This document shows positions 10,801 to 19,688 of a stretch of DNA of 64,000 bases, one piece after another. Numbering within the stretch: the stretch's first letter is position 1; each line of letters starts with the position of its first letter. This DNA comes from Isochrysis galbana (taxonomy: Eukaryota; Haptophyta; Isochrysidales; Isochrysidaceae): the NCBI GenBank assembly GCA_018136815.1, contig CM030931.1, positions 10,675,072-10,739,071 of the forward strand. The letters are read 5' to 3'. The notes beneath the pieces were generated by a model. That model saw only the letters and a list, made by a program, of their open reading frames with translations. It ran no database searches and was not told the origin of the DNA. Position numbers and translations under genes: made by a program.

Positions 10801-11332
10801 CGAGCAGCGGCTCGAGTATGGCGGCATCCCCTTCGACGAGGTGATCCGATGCACGCCCACCGACCTCAAGAAGGCGGGCATCTACCGGCGCATCGCCACG
10901 CCGTTGTATCCAGGGCCGCACGCCGCGATCTCACTTCGACTACTCGTCAACCAGATCAACATTTCACCTCCGTCGTTGTGGCGGCACCCGACGTTCAATG
11001 GCTCGCGCTCGTGGTCAAAGGCGCTGCAGAGCCGACGGCGCCTGAAGGCCAAGTTTCGCCGCGCCGTTGAGCACCATCGGCGGACTAACGAGGAGGCGGC
11101 GGGCGATTGCTTCCACGAGGTGACGTTCACAATGAACCCGGCAGAGCGGCTCTCGAAGTCGCCCTCCCGCCACATCGACATCGGCGTCGACCCCGAGGAG
11201 GGCTCGGAGGTGATCCCGTATCGGGCGCAGCGTATGATTCCCGCGGCGCCGGAGATGGATACATCGCTGCAACCTACTAGACAAGGTGAGGCGATGGTGC
11301 GCCGGCCCACAGTCGCGATAGAGATTCCATAG
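7856..11332 (+). CDS. Receptor with periplasmic-binding-type ectodomain, EGF, transmembrane helix and TIR domain
   Basis: Single-exon protein of 1158 residues. Residues 1-26 are a Leu-rich signal peptide. About 95-520 resemble the type-I periplasmic/ANF-receptor ligand-binding fold (LLLGAPASLEERNLGF, then FLLGPYGSG and ISSSGSSPAIY). About 562-588 form one EGF-like module (CSGRGECTTSGICAC...C). Residues 611-637 are a transmembrane helix followed by LRRRYH. The cytoplasmic part has a TIR-like domain from about 720: MFHTFISHVW, then GQDQSRSLKG, CFLDVDNLEDIG, TGAIIIFLTG and SSSCMIEL, where Glu804 sits at the position of the catalytic Glu of NAD-cleaving TIR domains. A second module at about 976-1036 (VHEQRLEYGGIPFDEVIRCT) recalls a region I associate with TIR-like algal proteins. 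Likely a cell-surface sensor; ligand and output are unknown. The start is the first ATG after a CT tract. Confidence 0.85.
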   Translation: MRLPPLPIPPLLLPLLLLSLLCPSSTLQLCQPPSLFPHVSVFPRSPLSSCPTPLDGLSRPEAYETTSYCWDYRLNSSAQIALPEGTKQVLQTSSGCEAGGYTGTLLLGAPASLEERNLGFYDNSLKLRRNCDLFSRLVTRRGGIAVGAERYAVQCVYVGDDASSLQVANATARVVIDRGADFLLGPYGSGLMMFASKQAVLERRIMISSSGSSPAIYAEARTLAREAEAVGLGAGTDQLVFGLLPGSKTYARRAFEAVVAAAEECDASTECDRSRCDVGRSCVDSLRVGLVIEDDVFPRAVCDDATPVWRGAQGSGNATSVHLPKFQDVDQADYDANMANALAALREARVNVVMICSYVNGGIAAVEAMERLRFAPLIGILTVSLSESAYVQKLGLEGWWQGEYFIEPQGWNEQLPGAPGEYSNWTSAQYAAEFAAAFDEEGAIADNNFVGAATFAGLCALADAIERAGTLETAAVAAALNASRLVEFYAPIRFDANGQLEKVEFPVVQYAPGAWQCRGCAEGVSPRVVDFPASLYNGRISRLIFPMPTWEWRACAVERGNCSGRGECTTSGICACEPFFFGDSCELDCVGEELFKWNGTTCVPPAASGNANLVLVLVLVGSFSVVALLFAAALGVLLRRRYHLSASIAEMEREFARWEVAAKSGSGRYRAHAALHSLPSSIRMTRNALRRGLGGSKPGSSDESANGSRARVVAAPGLPYGMFHTFISHVWSSGQDQSRSLKGLLQKYIQNIVCFLDVDNLEDIGRLDEYIENTGAIIIFLTGSVDESGECISDYMRSSSCMIELRAAVRLLKPLILVLETDASHGGVPLAVHEAECPADIKNYVFSSPIIPWHRLKDFQICSMRMLVEQLLKAWQAPGADRPIFIPAELLRTPIPPLACEKSHHLFVSSNNPGASGVAGRLQTAAAGRLRMTSDAQKRSPNHCLYFLVYLNRDTFSSETAAALHTELLHALFAEMALLLVHEQRLEYGGIPFDEVIRCTPTDLKKAGIYRRIATPLYPGPHAAISLRLLVNQINISPPSLWRHPTFNGSRSWSKALQSRRRLKAKFRRAVEHHRRTNEEAAGDCFHEVTFTMNPAERLSKSPSRHIDIGVDPEEGSEVIPYRAQRMIPAAPEMDTSLQPTRQGEAMVRRPTVAIEIP

Positions 11333-12925
11333 CAGCCACATCGCACTGAGCAGAGGAAGAGCCACCCGGCGCAGAGAATGCGGGCAGCAAGGGTCGAACG
11401 TAGTGCATACGTATTCCTCGAGAGTATTGGCCACGTGCCGCGCGATGATCCATCCCCGCGGCAGACGGCGCGCCCTATGCATCTTGTTGTTCATTTATCT
11501 CTCGAGGGCGCCATATTTATCCATTTTTGTCTTCTACGTACGTGGCACGTATTGAGCTTGTACTCTCTGTGCACACGACGATCGATCAGCAGCGGTGCCG
11601 CGCTGCTTGTAGCTTCCAGGGAGCTCGTGCCTCTTGCTCTTGACGGCGCATCACTTTGTTGGTAGTATCGTATGAGTGTGACTGATTGTGGATTGAGGCC
11701 GCGTGATTGCTTGATGTTCTCATGTGTCATGTGCTATATTGAGGCCGCGTGATTGCTTGATGTTCTCATGTGTCATGTGCTACAGCGGATGATCGTTTCG
11801 TACATGTTAAGTGGCTGTGATAATTAGCGATTGTGGCCGGGGTTGTGTTCCTACGCTTCACTCTTCCTATTCCTACGCTAGCGGCCGCTAGTAGTGCGTA
11901 GTGCGCGCACTACTAACAATAGCCCATTAGTTACGATGAGCCGCCTCGTGATCGCCGCGTTGGCATCGCGCATCACGCACCACTAGTCGTGATCTTGAAG
12001 CAAGTCGACGATGGGAATCGAGCACGAAGAGAGAGAGAAATAAGGGAGGAGAACGAGAGTCGGTGTGTGAAGAGAGAGCCCCCCCCCCGCGCGCGAGAGG
12101 TACTCTTTTCCTCCGCGCGCGGTTCGTTACCGCCGGCCATTGTTCGTTGTTCGTCCCCCCCCCCTCCCGCGCTCTTCCCCCTTCCCACCCCTTTCGTTTT
12201 TGGATACTTCTGTCACCCCCGTTCGCGTTTCATCTCGTGCTTCGCATGTTGCATGTTTCGCCCCTCCGATCTTCGAGCTCGCCGTCTTTCAGACGGCTGA
12301 GTAAAGCCTTCTTATTGTTATTGTCGTTCCAATCTGGGGATTCTACCCTGAGTTGTGATTGCGATGCCATCGTTCCCGAAATTCGCGTTTTCGTTTCAGT
12401 CGTTCAATCGATCTGGAGTCACCCTCATCCTCATCTGCTCATGTGTGGAGGGGACGATTCACGATTCGACTCCGGGAGTCCCGTTCTCTGTCGTCGCTCG
12501 TTCGCTACCTCTTTCGTCGCTCTCGTCGTCCTCGAATCATTCGTTCAATGCTTTCTCGATTCCGAGCGCTCAAGCTAATTCTTGCCTTGAGCTCCGTCGC
12601 TGCCGATCCGTTTGCTGTCGCCAGTCAAATCTTGGATGGATTGGCCGGTTCGTGAATATCAGTAAAACTGATCGGGTCATGGGGGCCGCGTTCAACGACC
12701 GTCGGTCGGAGACCATAATTGTCGGCCGGAAACCATAAAATGACGGGTTTGTGTTTGTTTTTTAAAGAGTTCTTCAATAGCTACTTTGAAACATGAATGG
12801 CTAGCATAGATTTAAAAAAAGAAAGAAGAGAAAGTGTGCACAAAATGTGTAGACATGCTACTCCTACACACACACCGTCCCCGCACAATATACATGCACA
12901 TACACGCAAGAAGCAAGCACATATC
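11333..12925. other. Long intergenic stretch, no gene
   Basis: Apart from the 46-bp tandem repeat at 11692-11783, I see no supported gene. Open frames around 12000-12650 are Ser/Arg-rich and have no recognisable motif. Confidence 0.5.
11692..11783. repeat. 46-bp tandem duplication
   Basis: Two consecutive, almost identical 46-bp units beginning ATTGAGGCCGCGTGATTGCT and ending GTCATGTGCTA. They differ only at the last bases. Confidence 0.95.
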
Positions 12926-12929
12926 TAAT

Positions 12930-13280
12930 CTACAACCCCCCGCCCATACCACGACGAAGCAAGAGCTCCTCCTCTTCCAACCGGTTCAGTTTGCTAATCT
13001 CAGTGAGCTCGAGTTCTCTGCGTCGCTGACGCCGCTCATCGGACAATTTCTGCTCCATCTCAAGCTGAGCCTCCCTCAGTACGCGCCTCCGCCTTTCTAC
13101 CGCTAGCAATGCCTCTGGCTGCTGCCTCAATTGGTCTCTCTGCCCTGGGGGCCAAGGTTGTTGTGCTGGTGGTTGAGGAGTGTGGTGTGCATGTGGGAGC
13201 CATGATGGTGCGGCATGCGGCCAATGTGATAATGGTAGGGGCGGATGGTTCGCACCAGCACTACCAAGCACAGGGTGCAT
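12930..13280 (-). CDS. Coiled-coil protein fragment, unrecognised
   Basis: 116 codons from an ATG at 13280. The first half is rich in Pro, His and Gln; the second half (about residues 50-110) is a strongly charged helix with heptad-like Leu spacing (LEMEQKLSDERRQRRRELEL, then LNRLEEEELLLRR), so a coiled coil is likely. No family is recognised. It could be the last exon of a longer gene or the C-terminal piece of a transposon protein, since such charged helices are common at the ends of Harbinger- or Myb-type transposon proteins. No intron signals were resolved upstream. Confidence 0.35.
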   Translation of the reverse strand: MHPVLGSAGANHPPLPLSHWPHAAPSWLPHAHHTPQPPAQQPWPPGQRDQLRQQPEALLAVERRRRVLREAQLEMEQKLSDERRQRRRELELTEISKLNRLEEEELLLRRGMGGGL

Positions 13281-13792
13281 TGGAGGGTGGTAGGAGGTTG
13301 GAAGGTAGGGGATGAGCTCGATCGTCTACGGCAAGTACGTCGGGCGATGAAGTACTCCGAGCTCAAGACGATATCCAACGAGCCCTTGCGGTATATGTGG
13401 CCCCACTGTTTTTCGCACTGTTTTTTACTGTTTTTTTTCGATTCCCAAAAACAGCTGTTTTTAATGTTTTTCTGGCCCTCACCCTAGAGTGAGTAAACTC
13501 GCCAACTTGCCCTGCCAGATTTCATACCAAAATCGCACGTTTCGCGAATTTTTACTAAATTTCCCGACTCTTGGCAAGAGCAAGAGGGGTCCCAGCTCTC
13601 CAAGCCTACTCTAAGCCTAACTTGCGAACCGGCAGTAAAGACTTCAAAATGCCATGTGAATGTAAATGTGCATGACGTCCCCTCGAATTATTTGATCACA
13701 TTTGAACAATATGAAATTCAGATTCCTCTCTGTTGGTGAGAGGGCGAGTAGAGTTTTGAGATACTCCTACCGCATTGTATGGTCGACAACGA

Positions 13793-14971
13793 ATGTCGGC
13801 CGTCCGGCGGAGAGCGCTGCTTTGCCTGGCTTCTTTCCTCGTGAGCGTGGGGCGCAGCGAGGCCTTGCGTCGGCTGCCACGTCGAAGTGTCCTGGCCGTG
13901 CCGTGGCTCTCCTCTCCCCGCTCCACTCTTGCCGCGGGAGCGGGAGTGCGTAGCGCGCCAGTCTCCTTCTCCTCCGCTTCTCTCTCTCTCGACGGCCTCT
14001 CGATACCTGTGGCAGTGTGGGCTCCCGCATCAGCAGGCCGGCTGGTGGGAGAGGCGGCGGCGACCTATCCGTACACAATCAGCATCGGCAGGATCGCTGC
14101 CAGACTCGGAGTCCACTGGCTTGCATGGCTCCCTTCGAAGAGGTTTGCGCTGCCTCCGGCAGGAGTTACGGGAAGAGCCAACGAAAACCACCTGCTGTCG
14201 GCGCGAGAGGGGGACGCGCTCATCTTCGCGCATGGGTTTCTGGGCTCGCCCTACGATATGGCGCATGTGTGCGAGGCGCTCGCCGCCTGTGGCTTCATCG
14301 TTGCCGCACCGGAAATGCCCGAGTCGCTCGCGGCAAGCTACGCAGGAGGGGTGACGCGTGAGCAGATAGTCAAGGCGACGCAGCAGCTGGTTGATGGAGC
14401 CGTAAGATTAGCATCGCCCGGCGGCAAAAGGCGATGGGGAATATTCGGACACTCCGCTGGTGGTGGAACTGCCTTTCGCCAGCCGGGCGAGTTTGTACTT
14501 GGCCGTGCTGGCATTGCTGCCGGCTTGGCAGGGATGGATACTATGGACCCGCTTTTCATCATCGCATCGGAAGCCGATGGCTGCAACCGCTTCATGCGAG
14601 CCCGTGGCATCACGCTGGTCGAGCAGATTGAGGCGGCCGCAGCAGCTGGCCGCCCGACGACGGTCTTCAGCACTCCCTCAGCTGCGTACGCGAGTGAATC
14701 ACCTGCGCGAGGGGCTCTTCTTTTTGGAGCAGGAAGTTCTGGAGAGCCGGATCTCAGCCCCAACCACATAAGCTTCCTCTGGAGTGGCACCAACGAGGCC
14801 ATGTTCGATCTCCTCACTCCTTTTCTGCCACTGGCGCGTGCGCTTGATCTATTTCTACTGGACTTTGACGTAGAGATGGACCAGCGGCTCTCGGAGCCAA
14901 CAGCTGCCCAAGTGTTGCCTGCGCTCTGCCGTTTCTTTGGAAACAACGCAATCCGTGCACCTATGCTTTGA
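13793..14971 (+). CDS. Chlorophyllase / PAF-acetylhydrolase-like alpha/beta hydrolase
   Basis: 392-residue intronless protein; the ATG at 13793 is chosen because the open frame further upstream has no other ATG and MSAVRRRALLCLASFLVSVG is a good signal peptide. Residues about 130-390 form an alpha/beta hydrolase: FAHGFLGSPYDMAHVCEAL (oxyanion region), GHSAGG with nucleophile Ser221, FIIASEADG (acid) and LSPNHISFLW, where His fits the triad and matches the late H-x-S-F region of chlorophyllase and plasma PAF-acetylhydrolase families. The enzyme would hydrolyse an ester such as chlorophyll's phytyl ester or an acetylated phospholipid; which one cannot be told. The leader followed by an Arg/Ser-rich stretch fits a bipartite plastid-targeting or a secretory signal. 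It lacks the CT tract seen upstream of most other host genes here. Confidence 0.75.
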   Translation: MSAVRRRALLCLASFLVSVGRSEALRRLPRRSVLAVPWLSSPRSTLAAGAGVRSAPVSFSSASLSLDGLSIPVAVWAPASAGRLVGEAAATYPYTISIGRIAARLGVHWLAWLPSKRFALPPAGVTGRANENHLLSAREGDALIFAHGFLGSPYDMAHVCEALAACGFIVAAPEMPESLAASYAGGVTREQIVKATQQLVDGAVRLASPGGKRRWGIFGHSAGGGTAFRQPGEFVLGRAGIAAGLAGMDTMDPLFIIASEADGCNRFMRARGITLVEQIEAAAAAGRPTTVFSTPSAAYASESPARGALLFGAGSSGEPDLSPNHISFLWSGTNEAMFDLLTPFLPLARALDLFLLDFDVEMDQRLSEPTAAQVLPALCRFFGNNAIRAPML

Positions 14972-15595
14972 CAAGGTGTAGCACCATGCACTCGCATCGA
15001 CTCGACGTCTGCGCGGCATAAGGGGCGCTTAATCAAAGCTAACACACGACGAGAAATCACCCGCGCCGTGTAGTAGCTACATGCAGCAAAACGTGTCGAA
15101 TTAGCATCGCAGATCGGTGCTTTTGCGTAAGTGTGTGCTCTGAAGGCGGGGCAAAGCTTCCGTGCGGAGTGTGGGGCAGCAGTTTGCGAGGTCGGTGACG
15201 CACAGAGACCACGCGCATTCAGGGGGGGGTCACTTACCGACGCAATTCTTTTTCGTTTGGGCGGGAAGAGGAAGGGGTTCGTCGGGCACAGGCGAGAAGC
15301 GTTGCCATTCGACGGTCCCTCCAAGCCGCCCCGAGGTTGAAGATTGTTGTGCCCAGCTCACCAGCTGCACGCTGCTAATAAAGGCCGGTACATAGGTGGC
15401 GTGGAGGCGCGCAGGTCGCACTTGTCGCAGCGTTTCCCCCACCTTGGCAAGCAACGCCTAAGGGTCGACGTTAATCAACTAGTAGTGAGTTCATACTACT
15501 ACTTAGTTCACAGGGGGGAGGCACCTCGTGCCCTCCCCCTCAGTCAGGCTCCAACTCCACTCCGGGGGGCCTGTCGGTCACCCTCAGACCCTGCC
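14972..15595. other. Intergenic, no gene
   Basis: No supported coding or RNA feature. A short TTAACCCTAACCC sequence at about 15630 just beyond it is isolated and not a telomere array. Confidence 0.5.
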
Positions 15596-16008
15596 ATCGG
15601 GCATGAACTGAGCGTCACCACCCTTAACCCTAACCCGGTAAACACCAACGTGTTTAAGGACGGCACTCAGACGACGCCCTATATCAAAGAGCAGTGCTCG
15701 GTGTATATCGAGCACCTACCGCGGCGAAGTATTCAAGCACGAGGGACGCACAATACACATGAGTGAATTCCTAGACTCATGGGACACCGTGGTCAACCAC
15801 GCGCTGCGCGTTCTCGGGAAAGCAGCGGAGCGCCCGACACCGAACACACAAGATAGAGCCTAGCCACGACGGATTCGGCTTGTCTCAAGAGCCGGAAGGG
15901 AAGGAACCCAAGGAGGTTAAAGTCTCTGAGGACGAGAGGTACATCAATAAGCTGAACAACATTTGGCTTCACACCGAAACCGACTATTTCGGGGAGGTGT
16001 TCGACTAA
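15596..16008 (+). pseudogene. Frameshifted remnant of an unrecognised AT-richer gene
   Basis: Three protein-like stretches follow one another on the plus strand in different frames. The first is LSVTTLNPNPVNTNVFKDG, continuing to IKEQCSVYIEH (about 15608-15715). The second is TYRGEVFKHEGRTIHMSEF, continuing to VVNHALRVLGKAAERPTPN (about 15716-15850). The third is SHDGFGLSQEPEGKEPKEVK, continuing to YINKLNNIWLHTETDYFGEV and a stop at about 16007. Composition is Asn/Lys/Thr-rich like the block at 4810-5467 and unlike host genes, so it may be a decayed viral or plasmid-like gene. No family is recognised, and the frame changes make it non-functional as read. Confidence 0.45.
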
Positions 16009-16089
16009 GCATTTACAGAATGATTGCTCAGAATCTGGGAAAGATGGCGATTGATGATTGATCAGATTTACACCAAAGCTTGGTCAAAA

Positions 16090-18680
16090 GCGTGGTCCAT
16101 CTATTGACAGCAAGATCAATCTTAAAAAAGATTCACCCATTTCGATTTATATATGTACACTTAGAAAAATACAGTAGTACTCCCGCGTCCTCTTGCGACC
16201 CTCCCCCCCCCCCCCCTCGCCCCTCGCGCCGGCCCGCGCCGGCCCGCGCCCCCCCCGACTGCGCCCCCCGCGCCCGCACGCCGCACGCTCGGGCGTGCTC
16301 CGCGCTCCGCGCAGCAAAAAGCTGGGAAAAGCTTGCAGACCAAAAGCGTTCAATTATCCCCATCCCTGCTAGCACCTTCCGTTGTCACCTGGAGGTTACA
16401 TGACTCAACTGGCCACCTTTCACACGTACATGTCGAAACACACACACGTGGTCCATTGACTCGATATGGGGCAGGGCCGATATCTGATTGGAACGCACGA
16501 TTTTGTCCCCTTATCGCTCGTGTCGTGACGTACGCAGAAGTCTATAATAGAGAAATCCAAAGAACAACATGGAAAACGACGGGAACACCGACGTGGGGGT
16601 GTGAGCAAACGCTTCCGTTGTCAGGGTGGGACGGCAGTTGTTTGTTGGAGCAGGTGTTTGGGTTGGTTTGTTGGTTGAGACAAAAAAAATCTTCTTAAAA
16701 ATTCCCGCAACGTATGCGGCGTGAGGCAGCTTGCTAGTGTACCTCCCTACTACCCACCCTTAACCCCTAACAACCCCCTTCCCCTTCCCAAGTTCCCTCT
16801 TTAGCGGAGAAGCTGGTTCCAGGGAGGCCGCGCGCGCTGCTTCGGCCGGGAGTTGGAGAGAAGGGGGTGGGAGATTGTGGCTCGTCTCTTGATCTAGTTT
16901 CGACTCGGATTTTCCTCATTCATATAACGTGAGATCTTTATTGGTTTTCAGTGCGGTTCCTATTAAGAGATTTGGCTACCCTAGGTGATGTTTCTTATGT
17001 CCAGGCCTCTCGCCGCCTGCAAGAGGTCTCCCGACCTAGGGACCGGGCCATGTTGCGCACGCCCTCAGGTGCTCAGGTGCCAACCATCGTTGTAGTGGTG
17101 CAGTTCTTGCGCGAAAAGAATGTGGATTCCTCCTAGTCTCGCTTGCGCTAGAGTAGATGCTAACTTGTGTTTAGCCTCTCATAGATATGTTTAGTTGTCC
17201 CTGCTCTAGAGCTAGGTTTAGCATTCTAAGGAAGTCATGTTTCACTAGGTCCATGAACCCTCCCCGGTGCTTTTTCCCGGAGAGTCGCCCGACGTAGGTC
17301 GGTCCACCTCAATGGGTTTTCCCTCATTTTAACTTGTGGGGAGTTAGAATGGGAGCCGGGGGCCTGCGAGGGGGGAGATGTGGAGGGGTGCATAGGTGTA
17401 TGTATCTGTGACAACAGCACGCGCCAAGGTGTACGGGCAGGAGCGCTGAGCGCTGTCGTGTTAGTACTAGGCTAGTGACTAGTGAGAGTAGTGGTACTAA
17501 TGCTCAGTTAGATTAAATGTGGACTCAATATTGCTTTCTACTTCGATCGATGGACGCCATCCAACGGGTCTCACCACCCACAAAGAACAAACCGCAGAGG
17601 ACAGTTTGACTCTACCTACGATTATCATTGGGAGCACCGTAGAGAGCAGAAGTGGTGCGTAGACTAAAGGCCGCGACAGGCCATCAACGTTTCAACGCTC
17701 GCCCAGTATGGCAAGACGCGGCAAGCCATAGAAGATTGAAAGCAAGTTGCTTACGAAGGGATCAGCAAGGTGGCCAGCACCATGACGGCCTCTAACAAAC
17801 AGCGCTTAAATCTCAACGGTTGAGCGAGTATTCGTCACTGAACGCACATGTTCAAGCATGTGAGGGTATATTTAGACACTGCGGTTATCCTCGCGTGCTC
17901 CCCTTGTATCCTTGTGCGATAGGAGTATGAGTAGTAGTGGACAAGAATAATCGGGGTGGTCAACACAGCTCCGGCTCTGGTTCTCGCCGCGAATGAAGAT
18001 GAATCGACGAGGAAAGGCAGTGCAATTGCATTTGCACGGCAACGGCCTGCGGACGTGCATCCTCCACAACATGTAGTGAACAATAGTAGCCTGTAGACGT
18101 TCATCCTCCACGACAAGTAGCGAGATATTCCTTTCGAGGTTTCAAGGCATACTAATAGGTTGATGTGAATGTCTTGATCCCCGGCGGGGAAAGCCGGAGT
18201 CTGACGCGACTGAAGTAGAATAAAGCATTGTAGATGTGCGCCGTAAGTCTTGGATGATCTGAATGATGGCCACAACTTGATTGGGAATCGGCATCACGCA
18301 ACATCAGCGCACGGGATGTTAGCCCGTCTCACGTCTCGAGACGCTCGCTCATGATTCGATAGGCGCCTAATTTGCTCTCTCGAATTCATTAGCCAGCCGC
18401 CCGGATTGATCTATCTCTCGCCTGCAGTCGCAATTGTCCCTTCGAAAGCTCTCGAAACAGTTGCGCACGTTCTCTTGAACGTGGCCTTGGCAGGCGAGGT
18501 CGAGGCGCACTCCCTGCCCTCGACGAGCAGCACGATGCGCTTATCAATGTGCGTATGGTAGATGCAGACCCCTGTGCCAACACGGCAGACGCTGCGATGG
18601 CTCCTCGCCAAAAGCAATTGCCAAGAGCGCCCATCCGGAAGTTGTCTATGTATGCTCGGCAGCTGTACATGAGCGCGCAC
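16090..18680. other. Long stretch without a supported gene; poly-C/GC island at 16185-16300
   Basis: 16185-16300 is a C-rich and CGCGCC-rich island. From about 16890 to 17450 the sequence resembles retrotransposon leader or LTR DNA in texture (TCTAG-rich, short open frames), but I could not find a paired repeat. Open frames at 17835-18275 and 18389-18680 have no credible protein features. Confidence 0.4.
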
Positions 18681-18685
18681 ATGAA

Positions 18686-19430
18686 GATTGCCTACGCAGG
18701 ATCGTCTTCAGACCGACGAGGGCCGGAATTCACAGATCGCCTACTTGGACTCATCCATCGAATTTGCAGTCGGTTCGCGCAAACGAAGGGATTTTCCTCC
18801 GTCTTCCTACGTAGCATCAATATCGCGACCAGGAACAGCGATGCAAATAACCTATCCAGGTTGACCTGTCTCGTCTCTCCATCGTCTCTGCTTGTCGATC
18901 GCGACTCGCACCTATTAGACGGAGGACGCCTACACAGGCCCACCTGCCGACCCTGCTCGCTAGGCGAGGGTCGCCTAATTCGGATTCGTCCATCGATCGT
19001 GTAGCCCTCCCTCGAGAAAGCCCTAACAGAGAACCGCCTACTCGGAATCGTCTAGTGAACTCTCACGACTTGCAATGAATGCCTACGTGAGCATCACCTG
19101 TTGATCTAGTATCCACATCGAAGGTGATATGCGGACGTTCAGATCGCCTACTCAGATTCGCTCAGCCATCGTCAAGCCGATGAGTTCAAAGATCGCTTGC
19201 GACTACGATCCCAATGATTCCTTAGGGTCTTTCAAGAAGGTGTGACGTCAATCGCCTACTGAGACTGAAACTGCCAATCAAATGCAAGTGATTCGAGGCA
19301 CACAAGACGCGGACTTGGCAAATCCACATCGGTGTTGGCGTCACATCCCGGAGCGCGGCCAGACGTTGCCGACGAATGACAATGAAACAGGCAACCCGCC
19401 TAGCCATATTCGGTCGCGAGATTCTTGGTC
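18686..19430. repeat. Degenerate interspersed repeats of about 25 bp (GATCGCCTACTCGGATTCGT)
   Basis: A short motif close to GATCGCCTACTCGGATTCGT, often followed by CCATCG, recurs with irregular spacing of 40-110 bp at about 18686, 18735, 18924, 18970, 19032, 19141, 19249 and 19393. All are on the plus strand. No open frame runs through the field. Confidence 0.65.
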
Positions 19431-19688
19431 AAACACAAATGGCGTAGCACGTGCCTAAATAAATGGCTGCGCCATCAACCGTCGAGCCAGCTAGCAGCGT
19501 CGACACCCCTCAAAGGTGGTGCGACCGACCTAAGCTCAAGATCCTATACGCAAATCCCCTAGCCGTTGTTCGTTTCGGCCCTACTCAGTTCCAGGTATTA
19601 CTCAGCTCTACGTCGCTACAGGTGCGACGGGCCGGTGCACATCGCTTGCCGTAGTCATCATCCTAGGCACGTGTAGGAAAGACGGCCC

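Noticed and set aside
7856-11332. Bacterial contamination because of the periplasmic-binding domain
   Set aside because: EGF and TIR modules, a single membrane helix and a eukaryotic neighbourhood argue for a eukaryotic receptor.
15620-15645. Telomere-like TTAACCCTAACCC
   Set aside because: Only about one and a half units; no array.
17835-18275. 146-codon minus-strand frame
   Set aside because: No motif, no domain-like composition, Cys/Ser/Thr scattered; overlaps equally long frames in other phases.
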